DNA of 64,000 nt from Lyophyllum atratum (GCA_014905825.1 JACGCN010000054.1:186001-250000), one strand, 5' to 3'; positions 1 through 14,200 are shown, counted from the stretch's first letter. The notes: generated from the letters alone by a model not told the origin. Translations and numbers: made by a program.

Positions 1-975
1 GTTGATCGCCTCGACACAATGATATCCGGCAAGGTCCATGGCTGCTTGTATGTCTATGTGATGCTGTTCCATCAGGACGATGACAAGATTGCTTTTGTGC
101 CCCATCGCCTGCTCCATATTATACGAGTGGATATCCTATAACAGGGTGTAGAGATATTTAGCAAGTTATAGCAACAAAAGTGCGTGAAAGCAGTAACACA
201 TACGTTATACCAACTGATGATGTCATTGGCACCATCAATCAGTGCCTCTATGGTCGGGTTGGTGACGACGTAGTCAGGAAGCTCAATGCGAAGTCCGTAC
301 TCGATGAGAGCAAAACCAACGTTACAGGCGCTGGCTTCACGGCGAAACCCTATGTAGGAGTCGAGGTCGAGTATCTCTCCATTGCGGCGGCTCCGTCCCT
401 CAATCACCACCTCCGCGAATGTTCTGTCCAAGTGCTCGCGAAATCTGGCTTGAACACCAGGCTTGGCGTCCTGGGCGAACCGTATCCAGAAGCTGGAGAG
501 AAGTAAGAAAACCATATGTGAGGGCTGATAAATCGGCTTACTCTCGACATAGCTTTGCGGCTGCAAGCTCCTGCGCAGGTTGTTTCTTTCCCTTGCGCTG
601 AGTTGGGCGATATGACTCAGGGTGCCATAGCGCGTTCATGACTGCATCAGCAAAAACCTCGGTTTCATGTTTCAGCATCTCGTCCGAGGCATCATCGAGA
701 TGGAAGAGAAGGTTGAGGCAATCGGCGACAACACGAAGATGTTCGTCGTCACAGTATGGGAAACAGGATCCGGCCATCTTGCCGCACTGTGCGTTGTAGA
801 TCTTGCGACGCATTTCGTCGGTAAGATCTGGGCAGCCCTCTTCAAGCCATTTGTCAGATGCCAACCCGATAGCATTCCCATCCTGGTGGTATATGGCTCG
901 GAACGGGCAGGAAGATATGAGATCCGGGAGCCTGAAGGTCGTAGTGGCTTCAGTAAGAGCGATATTCTGGACCAT
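1..975 (-). CDS. Sesquiterpene synthase (terpene cyclase), 3' end outside window
   Basis: Class I terpene cyclase, expected to ionise farnesyl diphosphate in a Mg2+-dependent way and cyclise it to a sesquiterpene in the cytosol. Three exons are readable: 975-542, 492-204 and 135 to beyond base 1, with GT-AG introns at 541-493 and 203-136. The start at 975 gives the typical N-terminal FRLPDL. The aspartate-rich metal motif is DDASD at residues 94-98. The second metal motif, NDIISWYND, is rebuilt only after splicing across the second intron and is followed by the family-typical IHSYNMEQ. About 285 residues are present out of a usual 330-360; the C-terminal RY motif lies outside. The product cannot be told from sequence. 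No P450 or other tailoring gene is visible next to it here; any cluster would lie to the left. Confidence 0.9.
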
Positions 976-1504
976 GAGGGCGATATATTGGGGAAGCTGG
1001 GGAGAAAAATTGGGAAAAGGAGATATATGAACTTATATCATGATCTATATTAAATTAATAGAGAGGTGTCGTATAGCGAATGATGATTGCCGATGACAAT
1101 GAAATTTCGGTCAGCTGTAGCCTGTCAATTCGTTCATGTAACACGGCACGTTGGACTCCTCCGTCTCATTTCATCATGGAATGCCGTCGGTTCGGAGCCG
1201 TGGCAAGAGTAAGTAGCCTTGCGCGTCCGAACCTGCTACTGACAGAAATCTCCTACCAGAAAGTTGTTCCGGATTGTCTAAGTCGCAGATGCCGATGAGA
1301 CTCCGTGGAGGCTTCTATACATAGCCAATGTTCAACGATGATTAACATAGATATCTTGCTATGGTCCTTAAGATAAAAAAGCAAAACTCGACTACATTCG
1401 ACAAGTCCATATTGAGAGAGAGAGGCAGGTTTGTAAGGAGCTGAAAAGGTGCAGAGGATCAAGTCCGAGGATGCATGATGTATGATAAAATGGGTAATGA
1501 TAGT
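976..1504. other. Intergenic, upstream of terpene synthase and downstream of chitin synthase
   Basis: This 529-base gap holds the promoter of the leftward terpene synthase and the 3' untranslated region of the leftward chitin synthase. I see short ORFs only, with no family resemblance, and no clear TATA box. Confidence 0.5.
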
Positions 1505-4500
1505 CTATGATTCTGAGAGGATAGTGTCAATGGATTGATTCAAAAAGTCTTTCCGGGAGGAGAGGTCTGCCTTCGGGAAACGAGCCATGATCGCTTCGCG
1601 AGCCGTTCTAAGAAAAGAGTCAGCACCAATGTAGGCAAAGAGAAGGGACAAGCCGAACAACGTACTTCTTGGTAACTGTCATTAAGTCTTGGGTGCTCAG
1701 GTAATTCCGCAGAGCGCTGAAGAGCTCGTCGTCAGATGGATTCGTACTCGTACTTGGACCAGCGAAAGGATTGGCTGTCGTTGCAAGTGAGAAATTGGAC
1801 ACGGGGCGTTGTTGTAGACCTGGCGCCGATGGCGGGGCAAAGCCGGACTGCGAACCGTTCATGCTTCCCCCGAACATGCCCGACATCATAGGGTTCATCG
1901 CCATTCCTGGACCCATCATGCCATACATGCTACCGGTGTTCTGGTAGCTCAGTTGAGGCATGACCATTGGCATGTGGCCATAGTCGGAGCCTGCGGCGGA
2001 ACCGGGACCGTTGCCGAAAGGCATGAAGGGAAGTTGGGGGACGCCGTACTGCGGCCCCATCGGTTGGTGATGCGAGACGTTACTATGAGAGTGCTGGCTG
2101 CCACCTAGGCGTAGGTTGGGATTCGAGCTGTTGTTGAACGTCAAGTTCGTATCACGATAGTAATCACCCGATTGAGACGCTTCTTGGTAGGTATGCGGCG
2201 ATTCTTCCCTTGAGCGAGGTGGCCGGCGAGATTGAGGCTTGCTATTGTAGCCAGTGTCGTCTGAGTGACGGGTCCCAGTTTCCCAAGCCTCTGCTTCGTA
2301 TTCTGAGGATAGTCTATAAGTTATGGCGACTGAAGTCAGAAAGGTGCGACTCACCGCTGAACTTCTTGAGGGGTATCATCGAATCATCAAACTTCTCATC
2401 CTCATTGATGATGACCTTCTTGTCCTTGCCCTCACCGATGACCAAACGCGTGTTACCCCAACCGAATTCGTCCATGCACCAGAATGAATAGACCGGAAGG
2501 AAGAAACTGTAGACCGGATATCTGTCTGGATGTCAGACTATTATAATCGGAGGTATTGACGAGTCAGAACTTACGAAAGAATGTAAACAACCATCCAACC
2601 GCAAAGCATGAACTCCCGTTTCAGAATAAAGATGATAGCCTGAAGGTTCAAATCAGTATCGTGGAAGACAAGCATGGTAGATATACCGACCTGCAAACCA
2701 TATGTGACTGCAATCATGGCAATAGCAATCGTAGGCAATGCAGCATTGCCGGTGGAAACGACGATAATTAAATAAACCAACTATAATGGCAGGATCAGCA
2801 TTTGACGGGCCGGTAGGTAGGTGAAGGGAGACATACATAAACGACAGTGGCTGGTAGAATCTGAGAATCGATGGGGTTACAAAGGCGAAACTCAGGTTCA
2901 AGGCATGATCACTCACAAGGGTACCGACGAGATCAATAAACACAAAGAAACGCATGGAGAAACAGCAGAAGCCGAAAAGCTCAGGGAGCAGGACAAGCTC
3001 GCACAAATTATGCACTGTCGAGTTGATCCATCGACGACGCTGCGAAAATAGGATGCGCCAGGATTCGGGTGCCACGGTATGAGCGAGGGCATCGGGACAG
3101 AACTTGGTCTTGAAGGTGGGGAAATGCTTCATCAGCAACGTCGTCAAGAACCGATCTTCACCAAGTGAGAACAAATTCTTCTTGTGTAACGTATCGACGT
3201 TGGGCTCCGCGTACTCGTCAATGATGCGGTTGGAAATGATGATAGGGCGTCCTTTGTCGGCGGTGCGGATACGGTAGAGGGTGAAACAACCGGGAAGACA
3301 GGTAACGGAACCGAAAAGACTCTCGAAAGCCTTGGAGAGATGGTGAGAGATATAGTATTCGTAAACCTGGATCATCGTCCACCAAGAGCCTTCCTCGTTC
3401 TGGAGCTTTGTCTCTCCACAGACCCCAATGATGCTCTGATCATCGGCTGAGGTGGCGACGAGACGATTCAAAGCATCAGGTGTAACCGTCTATATAGATC
3501 ATGTCAGTATGGAGTCCCTGAAAGGAAAGACTTGGACATACAGTATCAGCATCGATCGTGAAGATGTACTCGTAAAACGCGGGATCGATCCCAATGACGT
3601 TCCGCATTTGATGGTAGATCTCGAGCTCCAGAGGAGACATAGGAGCGTCGAAATGAACTCTGTTCAGGTAATGAAGCAGCAGGATCTGACTGTCTCGCTT
3701 GCCACGATTGCCAGGCTTCGACCGTTCCGTTGGCTTGCCGACTTTGACGACGACCATGTAGCTAAGGGAAGTTATTAGATATCGTTCATGTAGCACTTCA
3801 GTAAGTCAAAACTCACGGAACGACGTGACCCTCGAACTCGTAAAGCCCAGAGTAGACCTTGCCGTAATTGAGAGCCTTGGAACCCTCACCGACCGACTTG
3901 AAGAGCAACGGCTCCGGGTCCAACTTCGGATCGATGCCCAGAATATCGAGCACAATCCGGGGTGTCGTCCGATCGTTGCCGCTTCCGATAATGTTTCCAT
4001 CGCAGATGATAAAGATCAGCTTCCGCTTATCATCATAATTGAGCGCCGCGAGAGAGTCAATGGTACGCCGGAGGGAGTCCTCGCCTTCAGTGTAACACGG
4101 CACCTGGCAGAGAACGAATTTGTCCTGGGTCTCGGGCGATCGCTTGCTTCCAAATTGAAGTGCAGCCAAGACTAAAACAAAGAAGTCGTCAGTGATTGCA
4201 CCCTGTAACACGACAACGCCCATACATTTCAACGCCACCGAGCCCATCAAAATAGCGGACACGACGATCAGCATGTAATTCTGGACTTGGCACCGCGCCG
4301 TCTTCCTAAAGTCTACCTCCCCAATCTTGAACACGTTCTTGAGACATGCAACGTTCTGCAGGCGCGTCTGCTCAGGAAGCGCCGCCAATATGGTGGTCAG
4401 GGGCTTGGTGATATCCTGCCCAGAGCGCTGGGAGAACAGGTCCGTTATGTCAGAGTTGAGGAACTGCGAGGTGGAAGTTGAGGAAGGGTTCATGGTCTGT

Positions 4501-7500
4501 GTATGGAAATAGTCTGTCAGGTCGTATAAAGAGTTATCCCAAATGGCCCAAATCCTATAAAGATGTAACGTGACAAGTCAGAAACTGCAAAAAAATAATA
4601 AGGAAGTGATAGACGAACTTTGCGGTACCAGTATCAGCGGCTTGCGCAGCAATTGCCTTCTTCTCATAGACCAATGGGCCCTTCCTATAGTCCTTCATCG
4701 TCGTTAAGAAAGTACTCGTGTACCAATTGTCTGCATGCAAGGCCCTCGAAACCCCCTGCATAGCGCCAGACACATGTTTGGCCTGCGGTTGCGTGATGGT
4801 AGTGTTCTTGACCGTAAGCACCAAGGTATTGTCCGTCACGAGGTCAGGGCATCCAAGCGTCAACGGCACCGGGAAGTACTCAGTCAAATCCTGTCCCGCA
4901 AGAGTCTCGAGTGTGTCTGCGCCGTTGCTGGGCTGGCCAACAATGTCGCTATGTTGTCCAAGGACAAAGTTCGACACATCATACACGGTGCCCTGTATCG
5001 TAACCCAATAATCATCCTGGCCCTGATGCTGCGCAACCTCATTGAGCGCCCATGCCTTGTCGAAGTTGGGACACAGCAGGCGGCCAAATTCGACGATGTA
5101 AAAGATGACGACACCATTAAGAAGGAGGATGAGCAGACAGATCGTAAGCTTCTCGCGCCACGCGATGCGGATATCCGGGCGTTTCATGCGGCCCAAGTGG
5201 GTCATAAACCAGTTCGGCACCCACCACGTGCACCCCCAGACCAACCACAGCCAACGCCGCCTCGCCTTGCTCGTCGGAACCTGCTCCACCGCGTTCGTCG
5301 AATCCTTCACCACCACTTCCTCCGTCTTGCCCACCGGCGAATACGGCGGCGCACCTCCCTTCTTGTCGTCCTCGTCCCACCCACCCGGCGAGCCATCGAA
5401 TCCGCGAGCACCCGCACCAGGCGTATTCAGTCCCCCCGCGCCATACTCCCCACTCCGATCCTGGAACGGCGATCCATCCGCCCCCGTTAACAAGTTATCC
5501 GCGCTCTCATTGAAGTAACCCGACTGCTGCCCCGGCGCCAGCCCGCCGTTATCACCATGCGTATACTCCGTCCCATCATCCGGCATCACACTCCCTTCAT
5601 CATCCTCATCGTCCCTCGACCTCTTCTGCTCCTTCTCCACCGCCCTGACAGTGTCCTCCACCATCTTCCACGCACTATACGAGAGCCATATCCGCCCGCC
5701 CCCACGCGCAAAGTCCGCACCCTCAAGCCACCCATTGGCACGCGCACACTGCGTAATCCGCTCCTCCTCCGACCCACGCATGGTAGGCACATACCGCTCG
5801 CAAAACGCCGCAATCTCATAATCCGCGACGTACTCGGCACTCCGGCGCGCTGCGACGTCCGGTAGGAGCAAGGCGCGGATCTGAGCCTTGACCCGGCGCT
5901 TGTCGAAGGAGTTGGGGGAGCCGGAGTCGTTAGGCCGGATGCAGGCGAGGTTCCAGAGTCGTGTGCGGTCGAGGCTGGCGAAGATCTCGGAGAGGGTGAA
6001 GTTGAGCTGCGCGGTGACGGGGTAGGTCTTTCCCGGGTCGAGGCGTTGATGCTCTTCGGGGAGGTCGCCGGTAGGTGATGGGATGGGCGTGGGCTGGCGA
6101 AGAGGCCGAGAAGAAACTTGAGCCTGAACAATAGTGTTTTCGTCCTTGTAATGGCGCTCGGCAGCGAGACTGGGCCCAGAGAGGAGCTTCGACACAAATG
6201 GATCAGCCGAGTTGCGGAGGAGGGAGACAAAGGCCGAGTCCAGGAGATCGCTGTCCTTCTCAACGAAACCGGTGATGTCGTACGAAACGGGACCGGAGTA
6301 GTGATTGATGCCGAATAGGGTCCGGTCGGCGGCACTGCCAGGGTTGGTGACGAATGATGCGTGGACGCCAAACTTCGAAACCAGCTCTTGGAGCATGTCT
6401 TCATCGCGATGGTCGCCGCCCTTGCCAGACTTGTACGACGAGCAGCTCTTGTTCAGGATACCAAGCAGTCCACCCGGCTTCCGCTGCGAACGTTCGCTCA
6501 GGGGTACACCCCGCAGGAGCTCAATGCACGCGCCATTGTCCATAGTCGCAACCGAGGGCAGCGCAATCCCGTCACTTGCCATGGCGGCATTGTATCCCAC
6601 CGTATCCTCAAACGTATTGCGGAGGACATAAGACTGCAACAACTCATCGCAGAAGTTGATGCAAAACTCGTGGATGGTGTTTTGGCCGTAAACGGAAACA
6701 AGGGGCGTGCTGCCGGTAAGAGACATGGAGCTCGTGCCGGCCGGCCCACGAGTCTGGAAGCCGGGCTGATCGAGGGTGACGATTTGGCTATGGGGAGGCG
6801 GATCCTTGGCACTAGGGGCTAGTCTATGATTCGCCGTCTCTACAACGAAGGCGAAGAGAATCGAGTACAAGTCGCGCACGCATTGGTCGCGCTGGGCAGA
6901 GCTCTGCTCCGCGTTAAGCAGGACGGTATACAGCTCCTTGCGGACGTAGCTGGTCTTGTTGGTCAGAACCTGACTGAGGTCGTCGGGCGTGGTACCCAGG
7001 AGGCGGGCCACATGGTCGAGGACATGCGTGTTGTGGATGTACGCGGACACATCGTGGGCATCTCCATTCTGGAACTGGAGGTTACCCAGGAGGAGAATGG
7101 CAACTAGGATACTAAAGATAGAGGCCATGTGTTTCTGTTTGAATCCGAGGATGCGCATTGCCGCGCGGAGCTCAGACATGCCGATGGAATCGTCACTAAA
7201 GGGGCCCGATGGGAGACGATACGTGCCTGAGGAGGCAAGGAGAGCGTAGTCCGAGGGGTCTTCGAGATTGAAGTGGTCCCTCTCTGTGGTAGTTGCGCCA
7301 GCGATTAACTGGTAGAAAACATGATATGACCGCTCTTCGTGGGTGAGACGGTTGAGCCGTGACTTGTCGAGACCGTAGGTGAGGATTTTGGATGAGCTGA
7401 TGCGACCACGTTCATTGAAGTGGAGCTCGAGATAGCGGCCGTGGCGGGAGGCGTTGGGGTTCATGAGTGTTTTGGCGTTGCCGAAGGAGTCAAGTACGAC

Positions 7501-8035
7501 ATTGACAGCCTTGATTTGTTCAGCGACCTTGGCCTCCTTCCTGGAATGCGTCGAGAGGCGCAGGACTTGATTGACGAAGAGGCGTAGACTTGAACTTTTA
7601 CCAGAGCCCGTTATTCCCCTGCATGAATGGTGACGATGAGCCCGCGTATATTTCGATTGACGTCTCAACCTACCTCGCGAGAACAGCTTGAGATTCATGT
7701 CTACGCCGCATTAGAAGGTATACTCTCGCAGCCAGGTCATAGAGATGAGGCTGGAGAGGTTTCGCGGAGTCGACCATAGGCAAACTGGTGTCTTTGTAGG
7801 ACCGCTCCTCATAATCCTTGGCACTGATGTCGTTGACATTGGCGAGAGTTTTATAAGGATTGACTACCACTAAATTGGTTGCGCCAATCCTGGTATAGGG
7901 TAAGTCGGCACGAAAGCGAGCTTGGAGCACCGCTAGAATTGCATCATCAGAAGGGTAGATGGTTGCTGCGCCCGACGAGGAGACGAGGTCTACTAGGTCG
8001 CCAGAGGCAACAGCCTGCGTAGTGTTGGAGGCCAT
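1505..8035 (-). CDS. Class V chitin synthase with N-terminal myosin motor domain
   Basis: Plasma-membrane enzyme that polymerises UDP-GlcNAc into cell-wall chitin; the myosin-like head is thought to help target it along actin. Order from the N-terminus: motor head with P-loop GITGSGKSS (restored by splicing 7674 to 7618), a cytochrome b5-like domain (around 5050-4800), membrane segments, then the glycosyltransferase core with [15 protein letters not shown], the acid pair FTIDADT (about 3560) and the catalytic QRRRW (about 3050), further membrane helices, and a C-terminal DEK_C-like tail ending at a TAG at 1505-1507. About twelve exons give roughly 1,980 residues, normal for class V. The first exons are long and the 3' half is finely split; one exon (2860-2837) is only 24 nt, coding LPATVVY. 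Start 8035 fits the family N-terminus. Other chitin synthase classes lack the motor head, so the class call is firm. Confidence 0.95.
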
Positions 8036-8237
8036 AGCCTGAGGTAAGGAGGGAAGGCGGACCCGCTGGCCGCTGTGCAGAACGATGAGGAAGGAAGAAA
8101 GATGCGAAGAATGCTAAGCAACGGGTAAACGGCCAATTCTCGCCAGAGGCACGTGAGAAAATTCCATTTGGGACTCCACGTCGACTGTTATATACCACTT
8201 TCTCTCTCTCTCTCTACCCTCCTTTCAGGGCACCAGA
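8036..8237. promoter_or_regulatory. Divergent promoter between chitin synthase and SEC27
   Basis: Only 202 bases separate the two start codons, so both genes must share this region. A (CT)n tract lies at about 8200-8216, just before the SEC27 start; pyrimidine tracts of this kind are common near fungal transcription starts. A CACGTG E-box core is at about 8150. Function is inferred from position only. Confidence 0.55.
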
Positions 8238-11223
8238 ATGCTCTTTGAAGTCAATGTATGTAGAGAAATAACCCTGCATATTCCGATTTGTTGAGCACTA
8301 CTTGCAGCGAAAACTATTTTCTCGGTCAGATCGTGTCAAGGGCGTCGACTTTCATCCTACAGAACCCTGGCTATTATCTGGTCTCTATAATGGCACAGTG
8401 AACATATATAACCACGAAACAGGGGCCATCGTGAAGACCTTTGAGGTCGCCGAGGTCCCAGTGCGCTGTGTCAAGTTTATCGCGCGGAAGAACTGGTTCG
8501 TGGCTGGATCGGATGACTTCCAGCTGCGCGTCTTCAACTATAACACACACGAGAAGGTGGCGGCCTTTGAAGCCCACCCAGACTACATTCGATGTCTCAC
8601 CGTACACCCGACTGCGAGCATCGTCCTTACCGGAAGTGACGACATGACGATCAAGGCTTGGGATTGGGAGAAGGGCTGGAAGAACATCCAGGTGAGTATT
8701 CATTCTAGCAGTATCAGTCGTATACTTACACCCTATAGGTCTACGAAGGCCACACACACTACATCATGAACCTCGCCTTCAACCCCAAGGACTCCAACAC
8801 CTTCGCCTCCGCCTGCCTCGACCGCACCATCAAGATGTGGTCCATCGGCTCCTCCACCGCCAACTTCACCATGGACGCGCACGAAAAGGGCGTCAACTAC
8901 GTCGACTTCTACCCCGGCGCGGACAAGCCCTACCTCGTCACCACCGGCGACGATAAGACCGTCAAGGTATGGGACTACCTCAGCAAGAGCTGCGTACAAA
9001 CAATGGAGGGCCACACCAACAACGTCTCCTTCGCCGTCTTCCACCCTAACTTGCCTATCATCATCTCAGGTAGCGAGGACGGGACGATCAAGATCTGGAA
9101 CAGCGGCACGTACCGCATCGAGAACACCCTCAGCTACGCTTTGGAGCGGGCGTGGTGCACGGCGCTGCGCAAGGACGCCAATGAGGTCGCAGTTGGGTTC
9201 GATGAAGGTGTGGTCGTGATCAAGCTCGGACGAGACGAGCCGACATTCAGCATGGACCCCTCCGGAAAGCTCGTGTACACCCGCAACCACGACGTGCTCT
9301 CCGGGAACCTGCAACTCCTGCACGAGGATGACGCAGTGCAAACGGACGGCGCACGTCTCCCGCTCAGCGTCAAGGAGATCGGGTCGACGGAAGTCTTCGC
9401 GCAGTCCCTCATGCACTCGCCGAACGGCCGTTTCGTGACGGTAGTCGGCGACGGCGAGCACATCACGTACACGGCGCTGGCATGGCGCAACAAAGCGTTC
9501 GGAAATGGTATCTCGTTCGCGTGGGCGCCTGATTCGAACACATATGCTGTGCTGGAAAACAAAGTGAAGCTGAAGGTGTATAAGAACTTCCGGGAGCGTC
9601 CGGGTGCAGGAATGAAGGGCGCTGGGAGCTGGGGGATCGATGGGCTGCACGGAGGCACATTGCTTGGTGCTAGAGGTGCTGGTTTCGTGATGTTCTGGGA
9701 TTGGGAGACGGGAGACATCGTTAGACGGATTGATGTGGATGCGAAGAATGTAAGTGTGGCGATTACATCGCGAGATAGAGTTGCTGACACTGGCTTAGGT
9801 GTTCTGGTCTGGAACTGGCTCACTCGTCGCCATCACCGCCGACGACTCTTTCTATATCCTACGCTTTGACCGGGACGCGTACGCCGCCAAGCTGGAGGAG
9901 GGTACAGAGATCACAGATGAAGGCGTTGAAGAGGCTTTCGAGGTGATCGCAGATGTATCCGAAGGGTGAGCTCTCTACACTAGAATCATTCTTTTGGCTA
10001 ATCGCGCTCGTCCTCCAGTGTCAAGACGGCCAAATGGGTTGGCGACTGCTTCATCTACACCACCTCAAACAACCGCCTCTGCTACTTTGTCGGCAATGAA
10101 TCATATACCATCAGCCCCTTCGACACGTAAGTCTATTCTCCCCACTTGGAATGCATCTCGGGCTCTAACATCCAGGCAACAGCCCCCTCTTCCTCCTCGG
10201 CTACATGCCCGCGCACAACCGTGTCTACCTCGCAGACAAGGACCTACACATCTACGGGTACTCCCTCTCCCTCAGCGTCGTCGAGTACCAGACGGCAATC
10301 CTTCGCGGCGACATGGAGGCCGCCGCGGAGATCCTCCCTACCCTGCCGAAAGACCAGCTGAACAAGGTCGCCCGATTCCTAGAGAGCAAAGGTGCATACT
10401 TTCCTCAGTTACTCCGCGTAACCGGGGACTGACCATCTCACCCACATCTAGACCTGAAGGAACTCGCAATCCAGGTGACCACCGACTCGGACCACAAATT
10501 CGACCTCGCACTCCAGCTGGACGACCTCGACACCGCGCTCGAGATCGCACGCGACGTGCCCGAGCTCGAGGCCGAACTCAAGTGGAAGGCGCTCGGAGAC
10601 CGCGCGCTGGCCGTGTGGCGCTTCGACCTTGCCAGGGAATGCTTCGACAAGGCGGGCGATCTGAGCGCGTTGATGCTCCTGCTTATGGCGACTGGTGATC
10701 GGGCGGGGTTGCAGGCGTTGGCGGATAAAGCTGGTTCGTTGCCCCTTTCCTTCGTTTTCGATCATTGTTCGCTGAACTCTATGGTTTCGCGGGGTACAGA
10801 GGAGAAGGGCCAAAATAACCTGGCGTTTGCGACGAGGTTCCAACTCGGCGATGCGAATGCGTGTGTGGATCTGCTTGTCAAGACACAGCGGGCGCCTGAG
10901 GCGGCGTTGTTTGCGCGCACGTATGCACCGAGGTACGTTTCGACCCACCGCTCCGACCAGTCGTCTTACTGTATTCCTCGTAGCCAAGCACCAAAAGCCG
11001 TAGAAGCATGGAAAGCCGACCTTCAGAAACGGCCGAAAATCGCTGCGTCCATCGCTGACCCCAGCACTAACCCCGAACTCTTTGAGGAGGGCTGGGAGGA
11101 TGCGTTGGCTGCTGGTGAGTAGCCTTCCATCTTCCTTCTACTTCTCGCTAACGCTAATACGTTGCGTTGACAGAGGAGCAAGTTAGACAGGCGTCGGAGG
11201 GGGTGCTAGTAGACGTGGCTTGA
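8238..11223 (+). CDS. SEC27: Coatomer beta-prime subunit (COPI, SEC27/COPB2)
   Basis: Subunit of the COPI vesicle coat, working in Golgi-to-ER retrograde transport and binding dilysine cargo signals through its N-terminal WD40 propeller. The first coding exon (8238-8255) is only 18 nt and is spliced to 8308, giving [18 protein letters not shown], which matches the family start. WD40 repeats are clear, for example the segments ending in [28 protein letters not shown] and [10 protein letters not shown]. The second half holds the beta-prime specific helical solenoid (LDIALEIA-like and [12 protein letters not shown] segments). The last exon ends with VLVDVA and TGA at 11221. About nine introns, all GT-AG. 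Length, near 850 residues, agrees with COPB2. Alpha-COP is much longer and lacks this order, so it is not an alternative. Confidence 0.95.
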
Positions 11224-14200
11224 TCCTGTTTTTCTGGCTGTTGTACAGTGTTGGTCATTATAGTCTTTTTTTTCTCTCGTCGTTTCTTTCGCTACAGCGA
11301 CATAATTTGCATGGCTCTTCCATCTCCGTCGCACGCTGACATCACGTTAATGCATCTCACACTGCTCCCCGTACTGCAGATATGTCTCATCACCGCAATA
11401 TTATGACTGTCGTCATCATGATGAGTCTATGGAGCGTTGCTTCGGCCCTTTATGCTACGACCTATCGATCGTGCGTGTTGTACGGCGGGAAGCAGAGTCG
11501 ATCGCTGACAGCTGCTTTGTGGGCGCCAGACCACACGGTTTCTTACATCGATGGTTGTTTGGCCTGATCTCATCAAGCTGACAGGAGCTGGTGAGGAGAT
11601 AGAGAGCGGTAGGATTCTGCCAGGGTTTCTACCTCAGCGACAGCAAGTGGTCACCCAAACATCTGTAGGAAAAAATGCTTGAGAGGTCTATCACTGGTGG
11701 TCCATCGTTCAGACAACGGCCGGATGATCGTAAGAGCTACTACAGCGTCGATGATAATGTTCTACTCGTGGGCTTGAGAGCCTGCGCCAGACGAAGGTGC
11801 GCCCACTGACAGACGGAGACATATGGTGATCAGCAGTCCATTAATGTTGGCAATGTCGTCTAAGTATAGAGCTTTAATAACCCCAGCAGGCGTCCAAAGG
11901 CAAGTTACCTCGGCCAACAAGCCTAAGTTCTATTTCAAGAAAAGGGGGTCCGTCCATTCTAATAGCGCTCTGCTCCTGATCTGTGGAGCACCCTGATGCA
12001 ACGGCATCTAGACATCTCGGGCAGAAGTACCAAAAGAGGCCTGAGGCCTACGTTTTCTGTGAAGGACTTGCTCGAAGTGGAGACCGTGCTTGAGCCGAGG
12101 GTGGTAGCTCATCGATCGCTGGGTGAGAGTGCGCATAGTAGGTGGCTTGAAGTATCGTTATTCCAGTATTCATGTCTCACCATCGGAGGATTCCGATTCG
12201 CTCATTTATCGATTTGTCCCTAGGCTCTCAAGATCTAACGACCGAGTGAACCTCGTCCACTGCGCTACATCGACTCTACCCGGCTACGATCGATGGCGTG
12301 CTTGAGTTCCTAGAACCATGTGAGATGTGAGTGTCGTGGAAAACACACCACACAGCACTCAATTTGCCGCTTATTTTGTCAGCTTATTCCTTGAGCGTAA
12401 GGCACATTCTTTGATGAATAGCGTCCGTGGAGGATTAGCGAAGGATTCGTTTGCATTCGCTGATCTTAAAATCTTGTATAAGTGGTGTTCTTTAAAAGTC
12501 CTCGAGTTCAGAACGAGGTGGAGGCTCGAGGTCAGGCACCACCTACTTCCGGGTGCCTCGGTGAATAATCTCTGAGACTGCCGCGAAGTGTGCATGGCGA
12601 GAGACCTTGGCAACGTGGAGCTCGGTTTTCGACTGCCCCCGACAAGCCCCGACATTGAAATTTTGGGATCTGCCAACCAGAAATCCGGAGGCGACGCTGG
12701 TCGTTATTCTGAGGGGAGATGATTGCCTTAGCCGGAAGACGATGGACGACGACGGGAAGTGCACCCGCTCGTGCCAGGTACCTTGAAAGACGGTAAAGCT
12801 TCCTCTACTACAAGGAAATCTAGACCAGTCAAATCCAGTTGATCGATGGTTTAGAGTTTCGAAATTCGCTCCATGCATCCCCGATTAGTCCAGTGGGAGA
12901 CAGAGTTATCGGTTGTGAGAGGTATGAGTCCCGTTCGGCGACAAGGTGGAGACACTGATCTGTGTTGATTATTGAATGAAATAAAAGCATGGCCTGGACG
13001 TTGCATCATCTTGTTCCATATGCAAAAGGTAATTTTAGGCGCGAGTATTAGGCTCCTGATTCCAGTCCTGCAGCAGCACAGACCAGCACCTGTTCCATCG
13101 CGGAGTTCGGTTAGATCCAAGCATAAAGCTATATTTAGCCATATCCATGCTTGGCAGTCAGGCCAAGTCTTCATCAAAAAGAAGTTGTGACTCTCACATA
13201 TCTCTATGCCGCAGTTTATACTAACTTTTCTATGACTTCGAAGCAGACGTAGAAGGACAGATTGTGAACCAAAGCTTCGATGCAGAGCCATCTCGGTGCA
13301 TTTCGAAAACCCACCAGGGTTTCCTTGATCATCGATCATCCCTGAGAATACCAAGACCATGTGAAAAGTTACAGATCCTTATGCTATGTAAGCGTATTTC
13401 CCGAGGCGAGGACGACAATCCGGAGGTTCCAACGGAGGGGACAATTGCCGCCTCCGAAGTCGGGTTGAAAACAGACGTGAACAGACTGAGCGTCGGGAAC
13501 GGAGCTTGGCGTTGCGTCACCATTCTTTCAGGCTTGTTGTCTTTTCCCGTTAGTAGGTCTTGTTTAGGATATTTGGACTGCTCTTCATCCATCAAGGATC
13601 GGGTAGCGCCCCGCACCCTCCCGCAGCTGTGTACCATGGGGAATTTGTTTTCCACGACAGTTTTTCCCAGGTTTTCGCATGATCAGTCACAGTCTGCATT
13701 TGTCACTGGGGTGGATGGGGTCCGTGAGGGCACTCTCCACACTTCAAGGCACATTCCCCGTCTAAATTCATCGCTGCAGTAAGCACCCCGGATCTCGGGC
13801 CACAGACTAAGCGGGCTAACTGGTCCGGAAATGCTATGTGCTGACATGTTGGCCGCGGTCTTATCTGGTCTTATTTACTCAGGCAAGTCTTGCATATTTC
13901 GTTCTTCTGAATCGTTCAGAGCGCGTCGAGTCTTCTATACTTCGGGAACACTTGCGAATGCTTTTGAAAATTCCGCGTGCTTCTGTCTTCCTCCCAACAA
14001 CCATCGATCGGTCAACTTTCATCTTGCCATCAACGCATGGCGGCGTAATTTTCGAGTTTCATATCGATCTAAAAATAACTCCTTCCAAGAATTCCTCCTA
14101 GCTGGTCGGGTCCCTGAGTCCTCAGCTTCCGTATTATTTAAACCCCCTGGCCGGCCCCGGGTTTTGCGACCTACCCCCACCTCAGCGTCAGCAATTTGGC

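Noticed and set aside
12240..12300. tRNA-like A-box (TAGCGCAGTGG) on the minus strand
   Set aside because: No B-box, acceptor stem or anticodon arm can be paired; it does not fold as a tRNA.
12851..13782. Overlapping 108-172 codon frames on both strands
   Set aside because: No domain, no coherent exon structure, and equal openness on both strands suggests chance frames.
14155..14180. CreA-type hexamers (CCCCGG, CCCCAC) near the sugar transporter
   Set aside because: They lie between the TATA-like box and the ATG, inside the presumed leader, and the hexamer is so degenerate that chance hits are expected.
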